63,991 bases of DNA from Oscillospiraceae bacterium (lineage in GTDB: Bacteria; Bacillota; Clostridia; Oscillospirales; Acutalibacteraceae): NCBI GenBank assembly GCA_031262985.1, contig JAISGQ010000019.1, positions 1-63,991 on the forward strand, in the 5' to 3' direction. Of the stretch, positions 46,736 through 55,951 are shown piece after piece. The notes beneath the pieces are model-generated. The model searched no databases. It saw only the letters and a program-made list of their open reading frames with translations, and was not told the origin of the DNA. The translations under genes and the position numbers were made by a program. How positions within the stretch are numbered: position 1 is the first letter of the stretch; every line of letters starts with the position of its first letter.

Positions 46736-47202
46736 ATATTTTGCTGTTTGAAGACCGAACAAATTCAGCAAGAATAGGTGAAAAAATCTTAGAAAGTGAA
46801 GGTCATTATGTAAAACACTGCAGAACCTGCGGTGATATCATTGATGCAATGGACGCTGGCGAAAAATATGACAGATATATATTGGATTTAAATGTTTCCG
46901 CACTTGGTCTTAAAGATACCGAAGCCCAAAAAACAGAAGGCGGACTTTTGACCGGATGGGTAATTCTTATACACAGAATATATCCAAAAGATGAAAACGC
47001 ACTGGAAAAAGCCATTATTTTTTCGGATTACGCTAATGATCTTCGAGATTATATTGATTATCCACGTGCAAACAAGAATGAAAAGGAATATTTTGCGTTG
47101 TTAGATAAACGCGGAGCAATTATCCACAAGTCGGAGGGATACGGTAAGTTATTAGAAGTGTTAGCTTCTGATATTATCAAAAAAGGGATTGAATCGTACT
47201 AA
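46732..47202 (+). CDS. Divergent response-regulator receiver
   Basis: A 156-residue single-domain protein starting MNILLFEDRTNSARIGEKIL, with acidic residues where receivers bind Mg2+. A probable phosphoacceptor Asp is in YILDLNVSALGL. The middle has an insert (LKDTEAQKTEGGLLTGWVILIH) unlike usual receivers, so classification is tentative. It has no output domain and would act by protein contact, probably with the kinase it overlaps or the membrane protein behind it. Confidence 0.65.
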   Translation: MNILLFEDRTNSARIGEKILESEGHYVKHCRTCGDIIDAMDAGEKYDRYILDLNVSALGLKDTEAQKTEGGLLTGWVILIHRIYPKDENALEKAIIFSDYANDLRDYIDYPRANKNEKEYFALLDKRGAIIHKSEGYGKLLEVLASDIIKKGIESY

Positions 47203-47226
47203 TAATGGGAGAGGAAGCTGTTCTTT

Positions 47227-48123
47227 ATGGATAATAACGGAAAAGTAAAAAACACACATACAAACAGAACATATTTGTTTAGCTCTGTTATTTTATTTTC
47301 GGTTGTGCTACTTTCGGTTTTGCTTTTTGTTTTCTGTGTAATAAAGTTCTTTGCTGAAAATAATAGAATAGCAGATACAGTTTTAGATTTAGCTAATAAC
47401 AGCAATATTTCAAACAGCGATCTCATTAGATTTGAAGCTATACAGGGATATTATAAGGATACTTCTAATTTTCAAATTGTTTCTCTTATAAATACTTTTA
47501 TTATTACTGTGATTACGGGATTATTTGCTTTGCATATAAACGAACAGAAAAATAAATTAGATGAAATAAATGGTAAAGTAAAAGAAACAACACTACTAAG
47601 TGATGTGTTGCAAAAAGATTTGAAGAATGAATCTAAAGAAATAACAAAAAACATTGATAATTTAAAGGGTAAATTTAAAAAAGCATCACAAAAAAGTGAT
47701 GATCTGCAAGAAAAAATAAGCGAAAAATTAAAGGAGGCATCGCAAAAAAGTGATAATTTGCAAAAAGATTTAGAGTTAGACGAGAGAAAAATCACATTTG
47801 CTTCTTTTGCAAATGACTTGAACACAATTTTGATGTTTGCGTCATCTCTTAATGCTATGTGTAATACTCCCAATATGCAGGCGGGTGACGTTACCGGTTT
47901 TACAACCCGAATAAGAGATAGTTTTAGAAAGGCTATTAATTCAAGCGAAAAGCTCGTTCAGCTTCAACCGACCTACGAGGAAAAAACAGGCATTACAGAT
48001 ATAATTGGTGATATTGAGGATATATTGAATTTTGCCGCTTTAGGCGAAAACAAAGGCTACCCCAAGCCAACTCAGACGGAATTCGGAAAATACTGCGACG
48101 AGATTCGGGGTAAATTCAGCTAA
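47227..48123 (+). CDS. Unknown membrane protein with coiled coil
   Basis: A 298-residue protein, not recognised. Two hydrophobic helices (about 17-42 and 83-102) are followed by a long coiled coil containing repeated KASQKSDDLQ/EASQKSDNLQ units (about 145-180). A mostly helical domain forms the rest. The layout recalls signal-transmitting membrane proteins, but nothing in it shows an enzyme. It is third in the AT-rich cassette, 24 bases after the receiver gene, with GGGAGAGGAAGCTG upstream. Confidence 0.6.
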   Translation: MDNNGKVKNTHTNRTYLFSSVILFSVVLLSVLLFVFCVIKFFAENNRIADTVLDLANNSNISNSDLIRFEAIQGYYKDTSNFQIVSLINTFIITVITGLFALHINEQKNKLDEINGKVKETTLLSDVLQKDLKNESKEITKNIDNLKGKFKKASQKSDDLQEKISEKLKEASQKSDNLQKDLELDERKITFASFANDLNTILMFASSLNAMCNTPNMQAGDVTGFTTRIRDSFRKAINSSEKLVQLQPTYEEKTGITDIIGDIEDILNFAALGENKGYPKPTQTEFGKYCDEIRGKFS

Positions 48124-48127
48124 ATAG

Positions 48128-48180
48128 AAAGTGCTGTAGTCAAGCCTCTTTCGAAGAGTGTTTAACTACAGCACTTTTTG
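48128..48180 (+). terminator. Terminator of the PocR-kinase cassette
   Basis: A 13-bp stem (AAAGTGCTGTAGT and complement) with an inner CTCTTTCGAAGAG hairpin, followed by TTTTT. Confidence 0.85.
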
Positions 48181-48280
48181 CACACGCCCACATTCCCGCC
48201 TCAAATTATCCTATACATAATCTCATGCTCCGAAATCAAATTCAAGGGGTAGGAGCAACACCTGCTCCCCCATATCCCGC

Positions 48281-50623
48281 CTACCCGTTGACCAGCCTTG
48301 CGGCAAGCACGGTCATGTCGTCACTGAAATTCTCCTCGTCAATGCCGCCCGCTTTCATCAAAATTTCATCCGTCAGCTTGCGTATCTCCTCTCCCTCAAA
48401 CTCAAGGATAGTTCGTTCTATGACCTCCTTGTCGAGGTTCACCCCGTCGGAAATCATCACGATGATGTCTCCCGCGGCAAGATACTCATGCTCCTTCGCG
48501 AACTCCACCTCCCTGAGTATTCCGAGCGGCAGGGTCTCAGGCATAATACAGCGCACGTTCCTCCCCATTCGGATGTAGGTCTGAACCGCTCCCGCCTTGC
48601 ACAAGTCCGCCTCCCCCGTGTAGAGGTTAATCTTCGTTATGTCGGCGGTAGCGAGCGACTCGTCGTCCGACTTAACGAGGAGGGAGGAGTTGACTATCCT
48701 CATAGCTCCGTCGAATCCGAAGCCGGCTCTGAGCAGTTTGCCCGTCAGCCCGCAGGTCATAGCGGAGTCTACGGCGGCGCGTCCTCCCGTACCCATGCCG
48801 TCGCTTATCATCATCACAGCATAGCCGCCGTCGTCCAAGAAAGCCTCGTAGGAGTCCCCGCAGAGCCGCTCTCCGTCACAGCAGTGCTGTGACACGCCGA
48901 ATTCAATATCAAGATTGGGTAATTGCACAGCCTTTATTGTGAATTCGGCTGAGCCTGTTATGACAGGCTCGGAGAGCGGCATATCGAGTGCGTTCTCCAT
49001 CTCGTAGATTATCTCCGAACGAGGTATCGCGCCGCTCCGCCTATCCCCTATCTTAGCCGTAATCTCCAAGCCGCCGCAGTTGTTCCTACTGCACAGAACG
49101 CTCTCGGGTGTGTAGCCGCAGCCGTGTATTGCCGCCGCAACTGCCTTTGCCGCCTTCGTGTCGCATATCTCCGAGGCGGCTATCTCCTCGGCAAGCTCGG
49201 TGAGCATTATGCTCACGCCGCCTAACTGGTCGCCCACCACCGAACGCACCTGTGAGATTCTGCGCTTTGCTCCCTGCCGCGCGGAGTAGTCAGCGTAGCA
49301 GAGATTTATCTCATCGGTCAAGTCGCAGGAACGCACACAGCGGTTCTTGAACTCCGCCGGCAAATCCTCGAGTGTCAGCACGCCTTTCCCGAGGAGGACG
49401 GCTTCTGTTTTGTTTAAGGATTCCTGAGTGCTGTCCCGCGCGATTTTCCAGCACTGCTCGGATTTTCCGCACTGCGTACACAGCTTTTCCGTGGCGAGCC
49501 TGTAAACCTGAGAGAGGTTGTCTCCGCTGTATTTTGAGAGCTTCCCCGAAACCTTCTCCACCGTCTCCGACACTCCGAGGAGTGCGGAGGCGGCGTCCTC
49601 TATACGCCTTGCTATCGCCTCCCCTGAGAGAGTGCCTGAGGTGACTTTATCCTTGTGAAAGCCTGTCTTTATGAGAAGGCTGTTTATTTTGTGCTCCGGT
49701 ACGAGCGAGAATACTACTGCCGCCAACAGCATTTCGCCGAGGAAGTAGATATTGAAGCTCCCTGTGGCGAACGCGCTCAGTCCGCACACCGAAAGCGCAC
49801 TCACAGAGATTGCTATAGAGCCTAAATGCGAAAATACTCCCGAAAGAAGCCCAGCTATGGCGCATATACCCGCCAGCCGAAAATCTCCGCCCGATATTGC
49901 AACGATTGCGCCCGCAGTTATGCCCGCCACCGCGCCGCCAAGCTCACGCATTTTCCGCGCGGCGCACAGCATTGCGAAAAGCACAGCCGCCGTACCTACC
50001 GAAAAGCCGAACACAGTTAGGCGGCAGATGGAGATAAACATAATCGAGGCGGTTATCAAAAGCGCGGTTATCTCCTCCTTAGGCAAGGCGTATTTCCGCT
50101 CCTTTCCGAAACAGCCGAACGCCTTTGAGATGAAGTACGCTCCGGCGGCGGCGAGCAGTCCTTCCGTGACATACAGCAATAGGTCGTAGGACACCTTCGC
50201 GCCTATGGAGTAGGAGATTACCGCTCCTGTGAGTACTGTTCCCGCCATTGCCGCTATGGGCTTAAACGCAGGATGGCGGCTGATTCTCCGCTGTTCGCTC
50301 AACGCCCAGCGTATCCCCGCTACGGCGACTACTGCGGCGGAGTTTCTAAGGATGTCGTTCTTTAAAAATCCGCCGCCTATTCCGAAGAAGATGCAGCCGA
50401 TTAAAGCTCCAAGCACCGACAGAGCGGCGTACCCCCTCGGAGCGGCAGCCGCATACGCCGCTCCGAACGGGGACACAGTGCCGAACACGTTCGCACTCCC
50501 CATGAGAATGCCCCCCACAAATGCACCTACTTTAGGCGCGAGAGCCTTTATCCTCTCAAAGGAAAATTTCATCTGTCCGAATTGTCTTTCAATATTCGTT
50601 CGTGTCATGGGTCTGTCATTCAT
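48281..50623 (-). CDS. spoIIE: Stage II sporulation protein E
   Basis: A 780-residue protein. The N-terminal about 330 residues form some ten membrane helices. A central regulatory domain follows, and the C-terminal about 200 residues are a PP2C phosphatase (MISDGMGTGGRAAVDSA, IVMISDGVNLD with metal Asp residues). SpoIIE dephosphorylates SpoIIAA to switch on sigma-F in the forespore and associates with the polar septum, so the organism is a spore-former. The ATG at 50623 (MNDRPMTRTN) is the most likely start, though no perfect ribosome site precedes it. Confidence 0.95.
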   Translation of the reverse strand: MNDRPMTRTNIERQFGQMKFSFERIKALAPKVGAFVGGILMGSANVFGTVSPFGAAYAAAAPRGYAALSVLGALIGCIFFGIGGGFLKNDILRNSAAVVAVAGIRWALSEQRRISRHPAFKPIAAMAGTVLTGAVISYSIGAKVSYDLLLYVTEGLLAAAGAYFISKAFGCFGKERKYALPKEEITALLITASIMFISICRLTVFGFSVGTAAVLFAMLCAARKMRELGGAVAGITAGAIVAISGGDFRLAGICAIAGLLSGVFSHLGSIAISVSALSVCGLSAFATGSFNIYFLGEMLLAAVVFSLVPEHKINSLLIKTGFHKDKVTSGTLSGEAIARRIEDAASALLGVSETVEKVSGKLSKYSGDNLSQVYRLATEKLCTQCGKSEQCWKIARDSTQESLNKTEAVLLGKGVLTLEDLPAEFKNRCVRSCDLTDEINLCYADYSARQGAKRRISQVRSVVGDQLGGVSIMLTELAEEIAASEICDTKAAKAVAAAIHGCGYTPESVLCSRNNCGGLEITAKIGDRRSGAIPRSEIIYEMENALDMPLSEPVITGSAEFTIKAVQLPNLDIEFGVSQHCCDGERLCGDSYEAFLDDGGYAVMMISDGMGTGGRAAVDSAMTCGLTGKLLRAGFGFDGAMRIVNSSLLVKSDDESLATADITKINLYTGEADLCKAGAVQTYIRMGRNVRCIMPETLPLGILREVEFAKEHEYLAAGDIIVMISDGVNLDKEVIERTILEFEGEEIRKLTDEILMKAGGIDEENFSDDMTVLAARLVNG

Positions 50624-50926
50624 ATGTACGTCCGTGCCTTTCTGTCCGGTGTGCAACAAATTATGCAAAACAACCGCAGTATATTTATGTTGTCAACGGC
50701 AGACCGCAAACTCCGCCGTTATGTTTATTTTACATAATTTGTCTGTGAACAGAATTATACACCCTCCTTTTAAAATAATTTGTCACTTTGTCAGTAGGGA
50801 ATTTATGAACAATCGGTTGACCTTTTATGAATTAAATAGGGTTTGACAGAACTGTGAAAAACTGTGTATAATTATGTCGGTATATTTTATGGAAAGAGAT
50901 ATTAATATCAATATAAGGAGAATGTC
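50624..50926. other. Divergent intergenic region between spoIIE and mltG
   Basis: It holds a small inverted repeat (AACGGC/GCCGTT, 50695-50720) and the mltG promoter. No gene is seen. Confidence 0.5.
50843..50872 (+). promoter_or_regulatory. Promoter of mltG
   Basis: TTGACA (50843-50848), 18 bp, TATAAT (50867-50872), both perfect boxes. Confidence 0.7.
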
Positions 50927-51760
50927 ATGAAAAGATTTTTCGCACTGTTTTTACTCCTCGCGCTTTCGCTTGCCTTGCTCTCTGCCTGCAAAGATAACGG
51001 CGGAGGAGATGTCTCCTCCGTAGATTCCGGAGAGAGCGGACCTGCCACCGTGAAGGTGACATTCGCGGAGGGGCTGACCATAGCGCAGTTCGCCAAACGC
51101 CTTGAGGACAAGGGAGTATGCTCCGCCGAGGAGTTTATAAACACCTGTAACAATGTGGATTTTTCCGAGCAGTTCTCATTCCTCCCCTCCTTCGACTCTC
51201 TCGCCGACCGACCGTATAAGCTCGAGGGCTACCTATTCCCCGACACCTACGAATTCTTCGCACCTGAGGGAGCGGAGTCGGTAATCAAGAGATTCCTTCG
51301 CAACTTCGAGAGCCGCGTCAATGAGGAAATTATGGCGGATATTAACTCCTCCGACTACTCGCTCGATGAGATTATCACTCTTGCCGCTATAGTCGAGAGG
51401 GAAACTCCCAGCCAAAGCGAGATGGACAAGGTGGCGGCTGTATTTTTCAACCGCCTGCGCAATAAGAAGGAGTACCCGCGCCTCCAGTCGGACGCGACGA
51501 AATACTACCCCTATGTGTACGGTGACACGCTCCCCGACGGGTTCGAGAGCGAATACAACACCTACAACGTCAAGGGGCTGCCGAAGGGTCCTATCTGCGC
51601 GCCAAGCCTTGCGGCGATTAAGGGATGTGTCTACCCCGACGGCGATACGGATGCCTACTTCTTCTACACCGACAAAAACGGGAAGCACTACTACGCGAAG
51701 ACATACAAGAATCACCTCAAAAACATACAGTACTGCAAGGACAACGGTCTTGCGGGGTAG
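50927..51760 (+). CDS. mltG: Endolytic murein transglycosylase MltG, lipoprotein form
   Basis: A 277-residue YceG-type enzyme that cuts nascent peptidoglycan and releases strand ends. The N-terminus is a lipoprotein signal (FALFLLLALSLALLSAC, Cys about 21) in place of the usual membrane anchor. FPDTYEF, the catalytic Glu in AAIVERETP, NRL, LQSDATKYYPY and YNTYNVKGLPKGPICAPS follow the family order. ATAAGGAGAATGTC precedes the ATG. The lipid anchor is a modest deviation from typical MltG. Confidence 0.92.
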   Translation: MKRFFALFLLLALSLALLSACKDNGGGDVSSVDSGESGPATVKVTFAEGLTIAQFAKRLEDKGVCSAEEFINTCNNVDFSEQFSFLPSFDSLADRPYKLEGYLFPDTYEFFAPEGAESVIKRFLRNFESRVNEEIMADINSSDYSLDEIITLAAIVERETPSQSEMDKVAAVFFNRLRNKKEYPRLQSDATKYYPYVYGDTLPDGFESEYNTYNVKGLPKGPICAPSLAAIKGCVYPDGDTDAYFFYTDKNGKHYYAKTYKNHLKNIQYCKDNGLAG

Positions 51761-51801
51761 GGATGGAGTTCTTGTGTTTAATACTATCGAAAAAGCAGTA
51801 C

Positions 51802-51894
51802 TATAGTTAATTAACTTATAAAACCTTCAAAAGCCCCGAACATATGGGGCTTTTGAAGGTTTTATAGGTTGGGTTTAGGGGTTAATTCCGCATA
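51802..51894 (+). repeat. TATAGTTAATTAAC-type MITE forming a strong terminator
   Basis: It begins TATAGTTAATTAAC and ends GTTAATTCCGCATA, like the other copies. The interior is a different, 17-bp perfect stem (AAACCTTCAAAAGCCCC and complement, 51821-51862) followed by TTAT. It lies 42 bases behind mltG. Confidence 0.85.
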
Positions 51895-51939
51895 TTTGAC
51901 ATTACAATCCTCAAACATCAGCAAATTTCCAAAAAAGAG

Positions 51940-51968
51940 TTGAATTTTATCTTTAAAAGAGGTAGAAT
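51940..51968 (+). promoter_or_regulatory. Promoter of the teichoic-acid genes
   Basis: TTGAAT (51940-51945), 17 bp, TAGAAT (51963-51968), 47 bases before the first glycerophosphotransferase gene. Confidence 0.55.
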
Positions 51969-52014
51969 TACTCGTCAACTATTCCATTAATTTTCGCAAA
52001 AAGGAAAACACATC

Positions 52015-53136
52015 ATGCGACTTATTGTTCTGAAAGCGGCGGTACTCCTCATGAGGGCGGCTTATTTTTTTATGAAATTACTGCCTTCACAAAAAAAGGT
52101 GGTTTTTTTAAGCAGGCAGAGTAACTCCCCCTCCCTTGATTTTTCGCTTCTCGCGAAATCAATCGACTCCCTTTCACCCGATGTGCAGATTGTTTTTGTG
52201 TGCAGAATGATTGAGGCGGGAGCAGTCGGCAAGCTGTCCTACCTCGGCACGGTACTCCGCTCTATGTACCACCTCGCCACCGCGTCGGCGTGCGTGACCG
52301 ACACCTACAGCATCCCCGTAAGCCTCCTGCGGCACAAGCGCGGTCTGTTTGTCCTACAGCTCTGGCACGCGCTTGGAGCAGTAAAGAAGTTCGGCTATCA
52401 GACGCTCAATAAGCAGTCAGGGAGCAGCTCCGCAGTCGCCTCCGCCATGTCGATGCACAAAAATTACGACTGCATAGCCTCAACGGGGGAGCGAACCTCC
52501 CGCATATACGCACAGGCGTTTAACACCGAGGAGGACAAAATCCTCCCTCTCGGAATGCCCAGAATCGACTATATCCTCTCAAAGGACGAGCAGAAGCTCT
52601 CCTATATACGCGGGCTTGACCCTCGCCTAACGAGCAAACGCAACATCCTCTACGTCCCCACGTTCAGGAGGAACTCCTCGGGGGAGATTGCCGATATTAA
52701 ACGGCACTTCGATTTTGAAAACTACAACTTGATTATCAAGCCGCACGTACTCGACACCGCGACAGCGTATGAGGAGCTGGAGGACGCGATAATCATCGCG
52801 GACGAGAGCGTCCTTCTGTACGATTTGTACAAGCTGTGCGACATAATTATCACCGATTACTCCTCCGCCGCGTTTGAGGCGGCACTTCTCCTAAAACCTG
52901 TTTATTTCTATGTCTACGACATTGATATGTACACAGACGACCCCGGGCTCAACGTCAATCTCCTTGAGGAGATGCCGCACTGCACATCGAGACGCTTTGA
53001 GGATATTATGGACGGCATAAGGAGCGGGAACTACAGCTCCGAATGGATTGCCTCCTTCCGCGACAGCTTTTTTGACGTTGATTTGTCGCAAAGCTGTTCG
53101 GATAATATAGCGAAATTGATACTCCAAAAAATTTAA
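52015..53136 (+). CDS. CDP-glycerol glycerophosphotransferase family protein (TagB/TagF-like)
   Basis: A 373-residue peripheral membrane glycosyltransferase-like enzyme that adds glycerol phosphate from CDP-glycerol to a lipid-linked acceptor. The family marks are LQLWHALGAVKKFG (near 120), CIASTGERTSRIY, LYVPTFRRNS and the nucleotide-binding DIIITDYSSAAFEAALL. The shorter length suggests a TagB-like primase rather than polymerase, though specificity cannot be read from sequence. An N-terminal amphipathic or hydrophobic helix is present. Confidence 0.85.
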   Translation: MRLIVLKAAVLLMRAAYFFMKLLPSQKKVVFLSRQSNSPSLDFSLLAKSIDSLSPDVQIVFVCRMIEAGAVGKLSYLGTVLRSMYHLATASACVTDTYSIPVSLLRHKRGLFVLQLWHALGAVKKFGYQTLNKQSGSSSAVASAMSMHKNYDCIASTGERTSRIYAQAFNTEEDKILPLGMPRIDYILSKDEQKLSYIRGLDPRLTSKRNILYVPTFRRNSSGEIADIKRHFDFENYNLIIKPHVLDTATAYEELEDAIIIADESVLLYDLYKLCDIIITDYSSAAFEAALLLKPVYFYVYDIDMYTDDPGLNVNLLEEMPHCTSRRFEDIMDGIRSGNYSSEWIASFRDSFFDVDLSQSCSDNIAKLILQKI

Positions 53137-53151
53137 AAGGATGAAGCCGAC

Positions 53152-54426
53152 TTGAAAAAAAAGATAAGTGTTTTTGTTGGGAAGCTATGCAAAAAGAGCG
53201 TTTTTATAAGAACGTGCGTCAAAAAACTCCGCCTGCTTTACAGGAAAGCGGTGTACTTTTTCGGGTACTACCTAAAGTACAGGGTAGACGACAAAATTAT
53301 TCTTTTTGAATCGTTCAAGGGCGCGTTTTTCTGCGACAGCCCGAAGGCGATATACGAGGAGATGCTGAAGGACGAGCGGTTCAAGGATTGCACACTCGTG
53401 TGCGTCACCTCTTCCAACAGCAAAAAACTTAAATCCTCCCTCTCCACCTCGGTGGGAGAAGCGACAAAGGCGGATAACTCCATTTTTGTACGATACAACA
53501 GCCGCGAATATCTGAGATACTACGCGAGTGCGAAATATATTGTCACCAACTCGATATATCCCATTTTGGTGATAAAGAAGAAAAAGCAGGTATATGTGCA
53601 GACGTGGCACGGCACTCCCTTCAAGAGAATAGGGTGCGACATAGTTGTTGACCACGAGAACCCCTACAACACAGTGGCGGAGATACATAAAAAGTACGAG
53701 AATGAGGCGAAAATCATCGACTATATGCTCTCTCCCTCCGCCTACACTACCGACAAGCTGATTTCCTCCTTCCATCTCAATAAATTGGGTAAGGAAAACT
53801 CAGTGCTGGAGCTTGGCTACCCCCGAAATGACTTCCTCTACAACTACACAGAGGAGATGGTCGAAAAAATTAAGTCGGATTTGGGTATCCCCGCAGGCAA
53901 AAAGGTCATACTCTACGCGCCTACCTTCAGGGATAATTCGCACACCACGGGCATTGGGTATACCTACTTCCCCGACACCGATTTTGATTACCTCAGGCAA
54001 GAGCTGGAGGACGACTTTGTCATTCTTTACAGGGCGCATTATTTCATAAACGATACATTCGACTTTGAAAAATACGCTGGATTCATCTTCAATGTCTCCA
54101 CCATTCCCGACATAAACACGCTTTATGTAGTCAGCGATTTGCTCGTCACCGATTATTCGAGCGTATTTTTTGACTACGCCAATCTAAAGCGTCCCATACT
54201 CTTTTATATGTATGATTTTGACAACTACAGAAACAAACTGCGCGGCTTTTATATGGAGCCGGAGGAACTGCCCGGGCCTATCTCCGGCACAGAACAGCAG
54301 CTTGCGGGAGATATAAAAAGGCTCGCGGAGTCGGGATACGACTACGGCTCATTTAACGAGCGATTCACCTACCTCGACGACGGACAGGCGTCAAGGCGCG
54401 TGATTGACGCGATATTTCAAAAGTAA
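53152..54426 (+). CDS. CDP-glycerol glycerophosphotransferase family protein (TagF-like)
   Basis: A 424-residue second member of the same family. It has VQTWHGTPFKRIG with the catalytic His, DYMLSPSAYTTDKL, LYAPTFRDNSHTT and DLLVTDYSSVFFDYANL. It starts at TTG 53152, ten bases after AAAGG, 15 bases behind the first transferase, so the pair is co-transcribed. It is shorter than classical TagF because it lacks the N-terminal domain. It would extend the poly(glycerol phosphate) chain of wall teichoic acid. Confidence 0.88.
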   Translation: MKKKISVFVGKLCKKSVFIRTCVKKLRLLYRKAVYFFGYYLKYRVDDKIILFESFKGAFFCDSPKAIYEEMLKDERFKDCTLVCVTSSNSKKLKSSLSTSVGEATKADNSIFVRYNSREYLRYYASAKYIVTNSIYPILVIKKKKQVYVQTWHGTPFKRIGCDIVVDHENPYNTVAEIHKKYENEAKIIDYMLSPSAYTTDKLISSFHLNKLGKENSVLELGYPRNDFLYNYTEEMVEKIKSDLGIPAGKKVILYAPTFRDNSHTTGIGYTYFPDTDFDYLRQELEDDFVILYRAHYFINDTFDFEKYAGFIFNVSTIPDINTLYVVSDLLVTDYSSVFFDYANLKRPILFYMYDFDNYRNKLRGFYMEPEELPGPISGTEQQLAGDIKRLAESGYDYGSFNERFTYLDDGQASRRVIDAIFQK

Positions 54427-54477
54427 CCGATATTGCTCCTTCTATACCTCATCCTAAATTTTGAAAGGTTGTCACAG

Positions 54478-54921
54478 ATGAAAAGGATTCTTACATACGG
54501 AACGTTCGACCTGCTCCACTACGGTCACATACGCCTGTTACAGCGGGCGAAGGCTTTGGGAGATTATTTGGTAGTGGCACTCTCCACCGACGAGTTCAAC
54601 TGGAACGAGAAGGGCAAGAAGACCTATCACAGCTACCAAACGAGGAAGGAAATGCTGGAGGCTCTGCGCGTTGTTGACCTCGTTATACCCGAAAACAACT
54701 GGGAGCAAAAGCCCACAGACGTAAAGGAATACCACATCGACACCGTAGTAATGGGCGGCGACTGGGCAGGAAGCGATAAGTTTGAGTACCTCAAGGAGTA
54801 CTGCGAGGTTGTCTACCTCGACCGCACCGAAGGGGTCTCCACCACCAAAATCAAGCAGGAACTTCAATTGCAGGAGCCTAACGGCACGCAGCTGCCCGAA
54901 ACTCCAAGCTCTAAGGGATAA
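54478..54921 (+). CDS. tagD: Glycerol-3-phosphate cytidylyltransferase
   Basis: A 147-residue nucleotidyltransferase making CDP-glycerol, the donor for the two upstream enzymes. TYGTFDLLHYGHIRLLQRAK holds the HxGH motif, ALSTDEFNWNEKGKK follows, and the C-terminal VSTTKIKQEL matches the RTEGISTT signature region. The ATG at 54478 follows GAAAGG. The stop TAA directly abuts an inserted MITE. Confidence 0.95.
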   Translation: MKRILTYGTFDLLHYGHIRLLQRAKALGDYLVVALSTDEFNWNEKGKKTYHSYQTRKEMLEALRVVDLVIPENNWEQKPTDVKEYHIDTVVMGGDWAGSDKFEYLKEYCEVVYLDRTEGVSTTKIKQELQLQEPNGTQLPETPSSKG

Positions 54922-55027
54922 TATACTGAATTAACAAGAAAACAATCAAGCCTCCACGGGCAAAAACCGCACAAATCAGGGCTTTTCGCCCGTGTTTTCT
55001 TGTTGTTTTCCAAGTTAATTAACTATA
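54922..55027. repeat. TATACTAAATTAAC-type MITE, typical copy
   Basis: 106 bp, nearly identical to the copy at 32705. It starts at the first base after the tagD stop codon and ends 62 bases before tagG, inside the teichoic-acid operon. Its hairpin plus TTTTCTTG could reduce transcription into the transporter genes. Confidence 0.9.
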
Positions 55028-55089
55028 CTTCCGGCACACTCCCAATTTTTCAATCCTACTCTTCGCGGCGAAAGGAACAATCACTATAT

Positions 55090-55908
55090 ATGAAAACATT
55101 AATCGAAATAATCAAAGAGCATATCGGCTTTAAATCTCAGATATTCAAGCTTGCGAAGTCCGATATAATCCGAACCTATCAAGGCTCTGCACTCGGCTGG
55201 CTTTGGGCTTTGATAAAGCCCACCATAACCATTTTTGTTTACTGGTTCGCCTTCTCCATAGGAATCAGAAAAAGCGGGGACGTTGTTGTGAAGGACGTCG
55301 CCTACCCCTTCTTCCTGTGGCTTATCGCGGGAATTGTGGCGTGGTTCTACATCAGCGAAATGCTCACTCAGGGAACGGAGAGTATCAGAAAGTACAACTA
55401 TCTTGTTACGAAAATGCGCTTTCCCGTCTCCACCATTCCCACCTTCGTCAGCATCTCAAAGCTGATTGTACACCTCATATTGCTCACTATTGTCATCGTG
55501 ATATTCTGGGCGTTCGGATATCCGCCTGACATATACTATTTGCAGCTCCCGTTTTACATTATGTGTATGTTTGTTTTTTTCACAATATTTACTCTTACTA
55601 CGGCTACTCTGTCCGCAATCAGCAAGGATTTTTCCAATTTGGTAAAATCAATTGTCACCGCGATATTTTGGATCTCCGGCATACTTTGGGATGTGGACAC
55701 AATAAAGATTGGGTGGCTCAAAAGCGTTTTGATGTTCAATCCCGTAACCTTTGTGTGTACAGGCTTTAGGAATGTGTTTATCAATAAGATATGGTTCTTT
55801 GAGCAGCCGCAGAGGCTATACTACCTGATATTTATGACGGCCTTTATGCTCATTTGCTCTCTGTTTTTCTACAAGAAGCTCCGCAAGGACATACCCGATG
55901 TTCTGTAG
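55090..55908 (+). CDS. tagG: Teichoic acid ABC exporter, permease
   Basis: A 272-residue ABC-2 type permease with six helices. The N-terminal amphipathic interface stretch AKSDIIRTYQGSALGWLWALIKP is characteristic of TagG/RfbA polysaccharide exporters. It pairs with the ATPase encoded next to move lipid-linked teichoic acid outward across the membrane. The ATG at 55090 follows GAAAGGAACAATCACTATAT. Confidence 0.92.
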   Translation: MKTLIEIIKEHIGFKSQIFKLAKSDIIRTYQGSALGWLWALIKPTITIFVYWFAFSIGIRKSGDVVVKDVAYPFFLWLIAGIVAWFYISEMLTQGTESIRKYNYLVTKMRFPVSTIPTFVSISKLIVHLILLTIVIVIFWAFGYPPDIYYLQLPFYIMCMFVFFTIFTLTTATLSAISKDFSNLVKSIVTAIFWISGILWDVDTIKIGWLKSVLMFNPVTFVCTGFRNVFINKIWFFEQPQRLYYLIFMTAFMLICSLFFYKKLRKDIPDVL

Positions 55909-55951
55909 TTTAAATTACAATATTTAACCCAAGAAAGGACATGAAATATCA

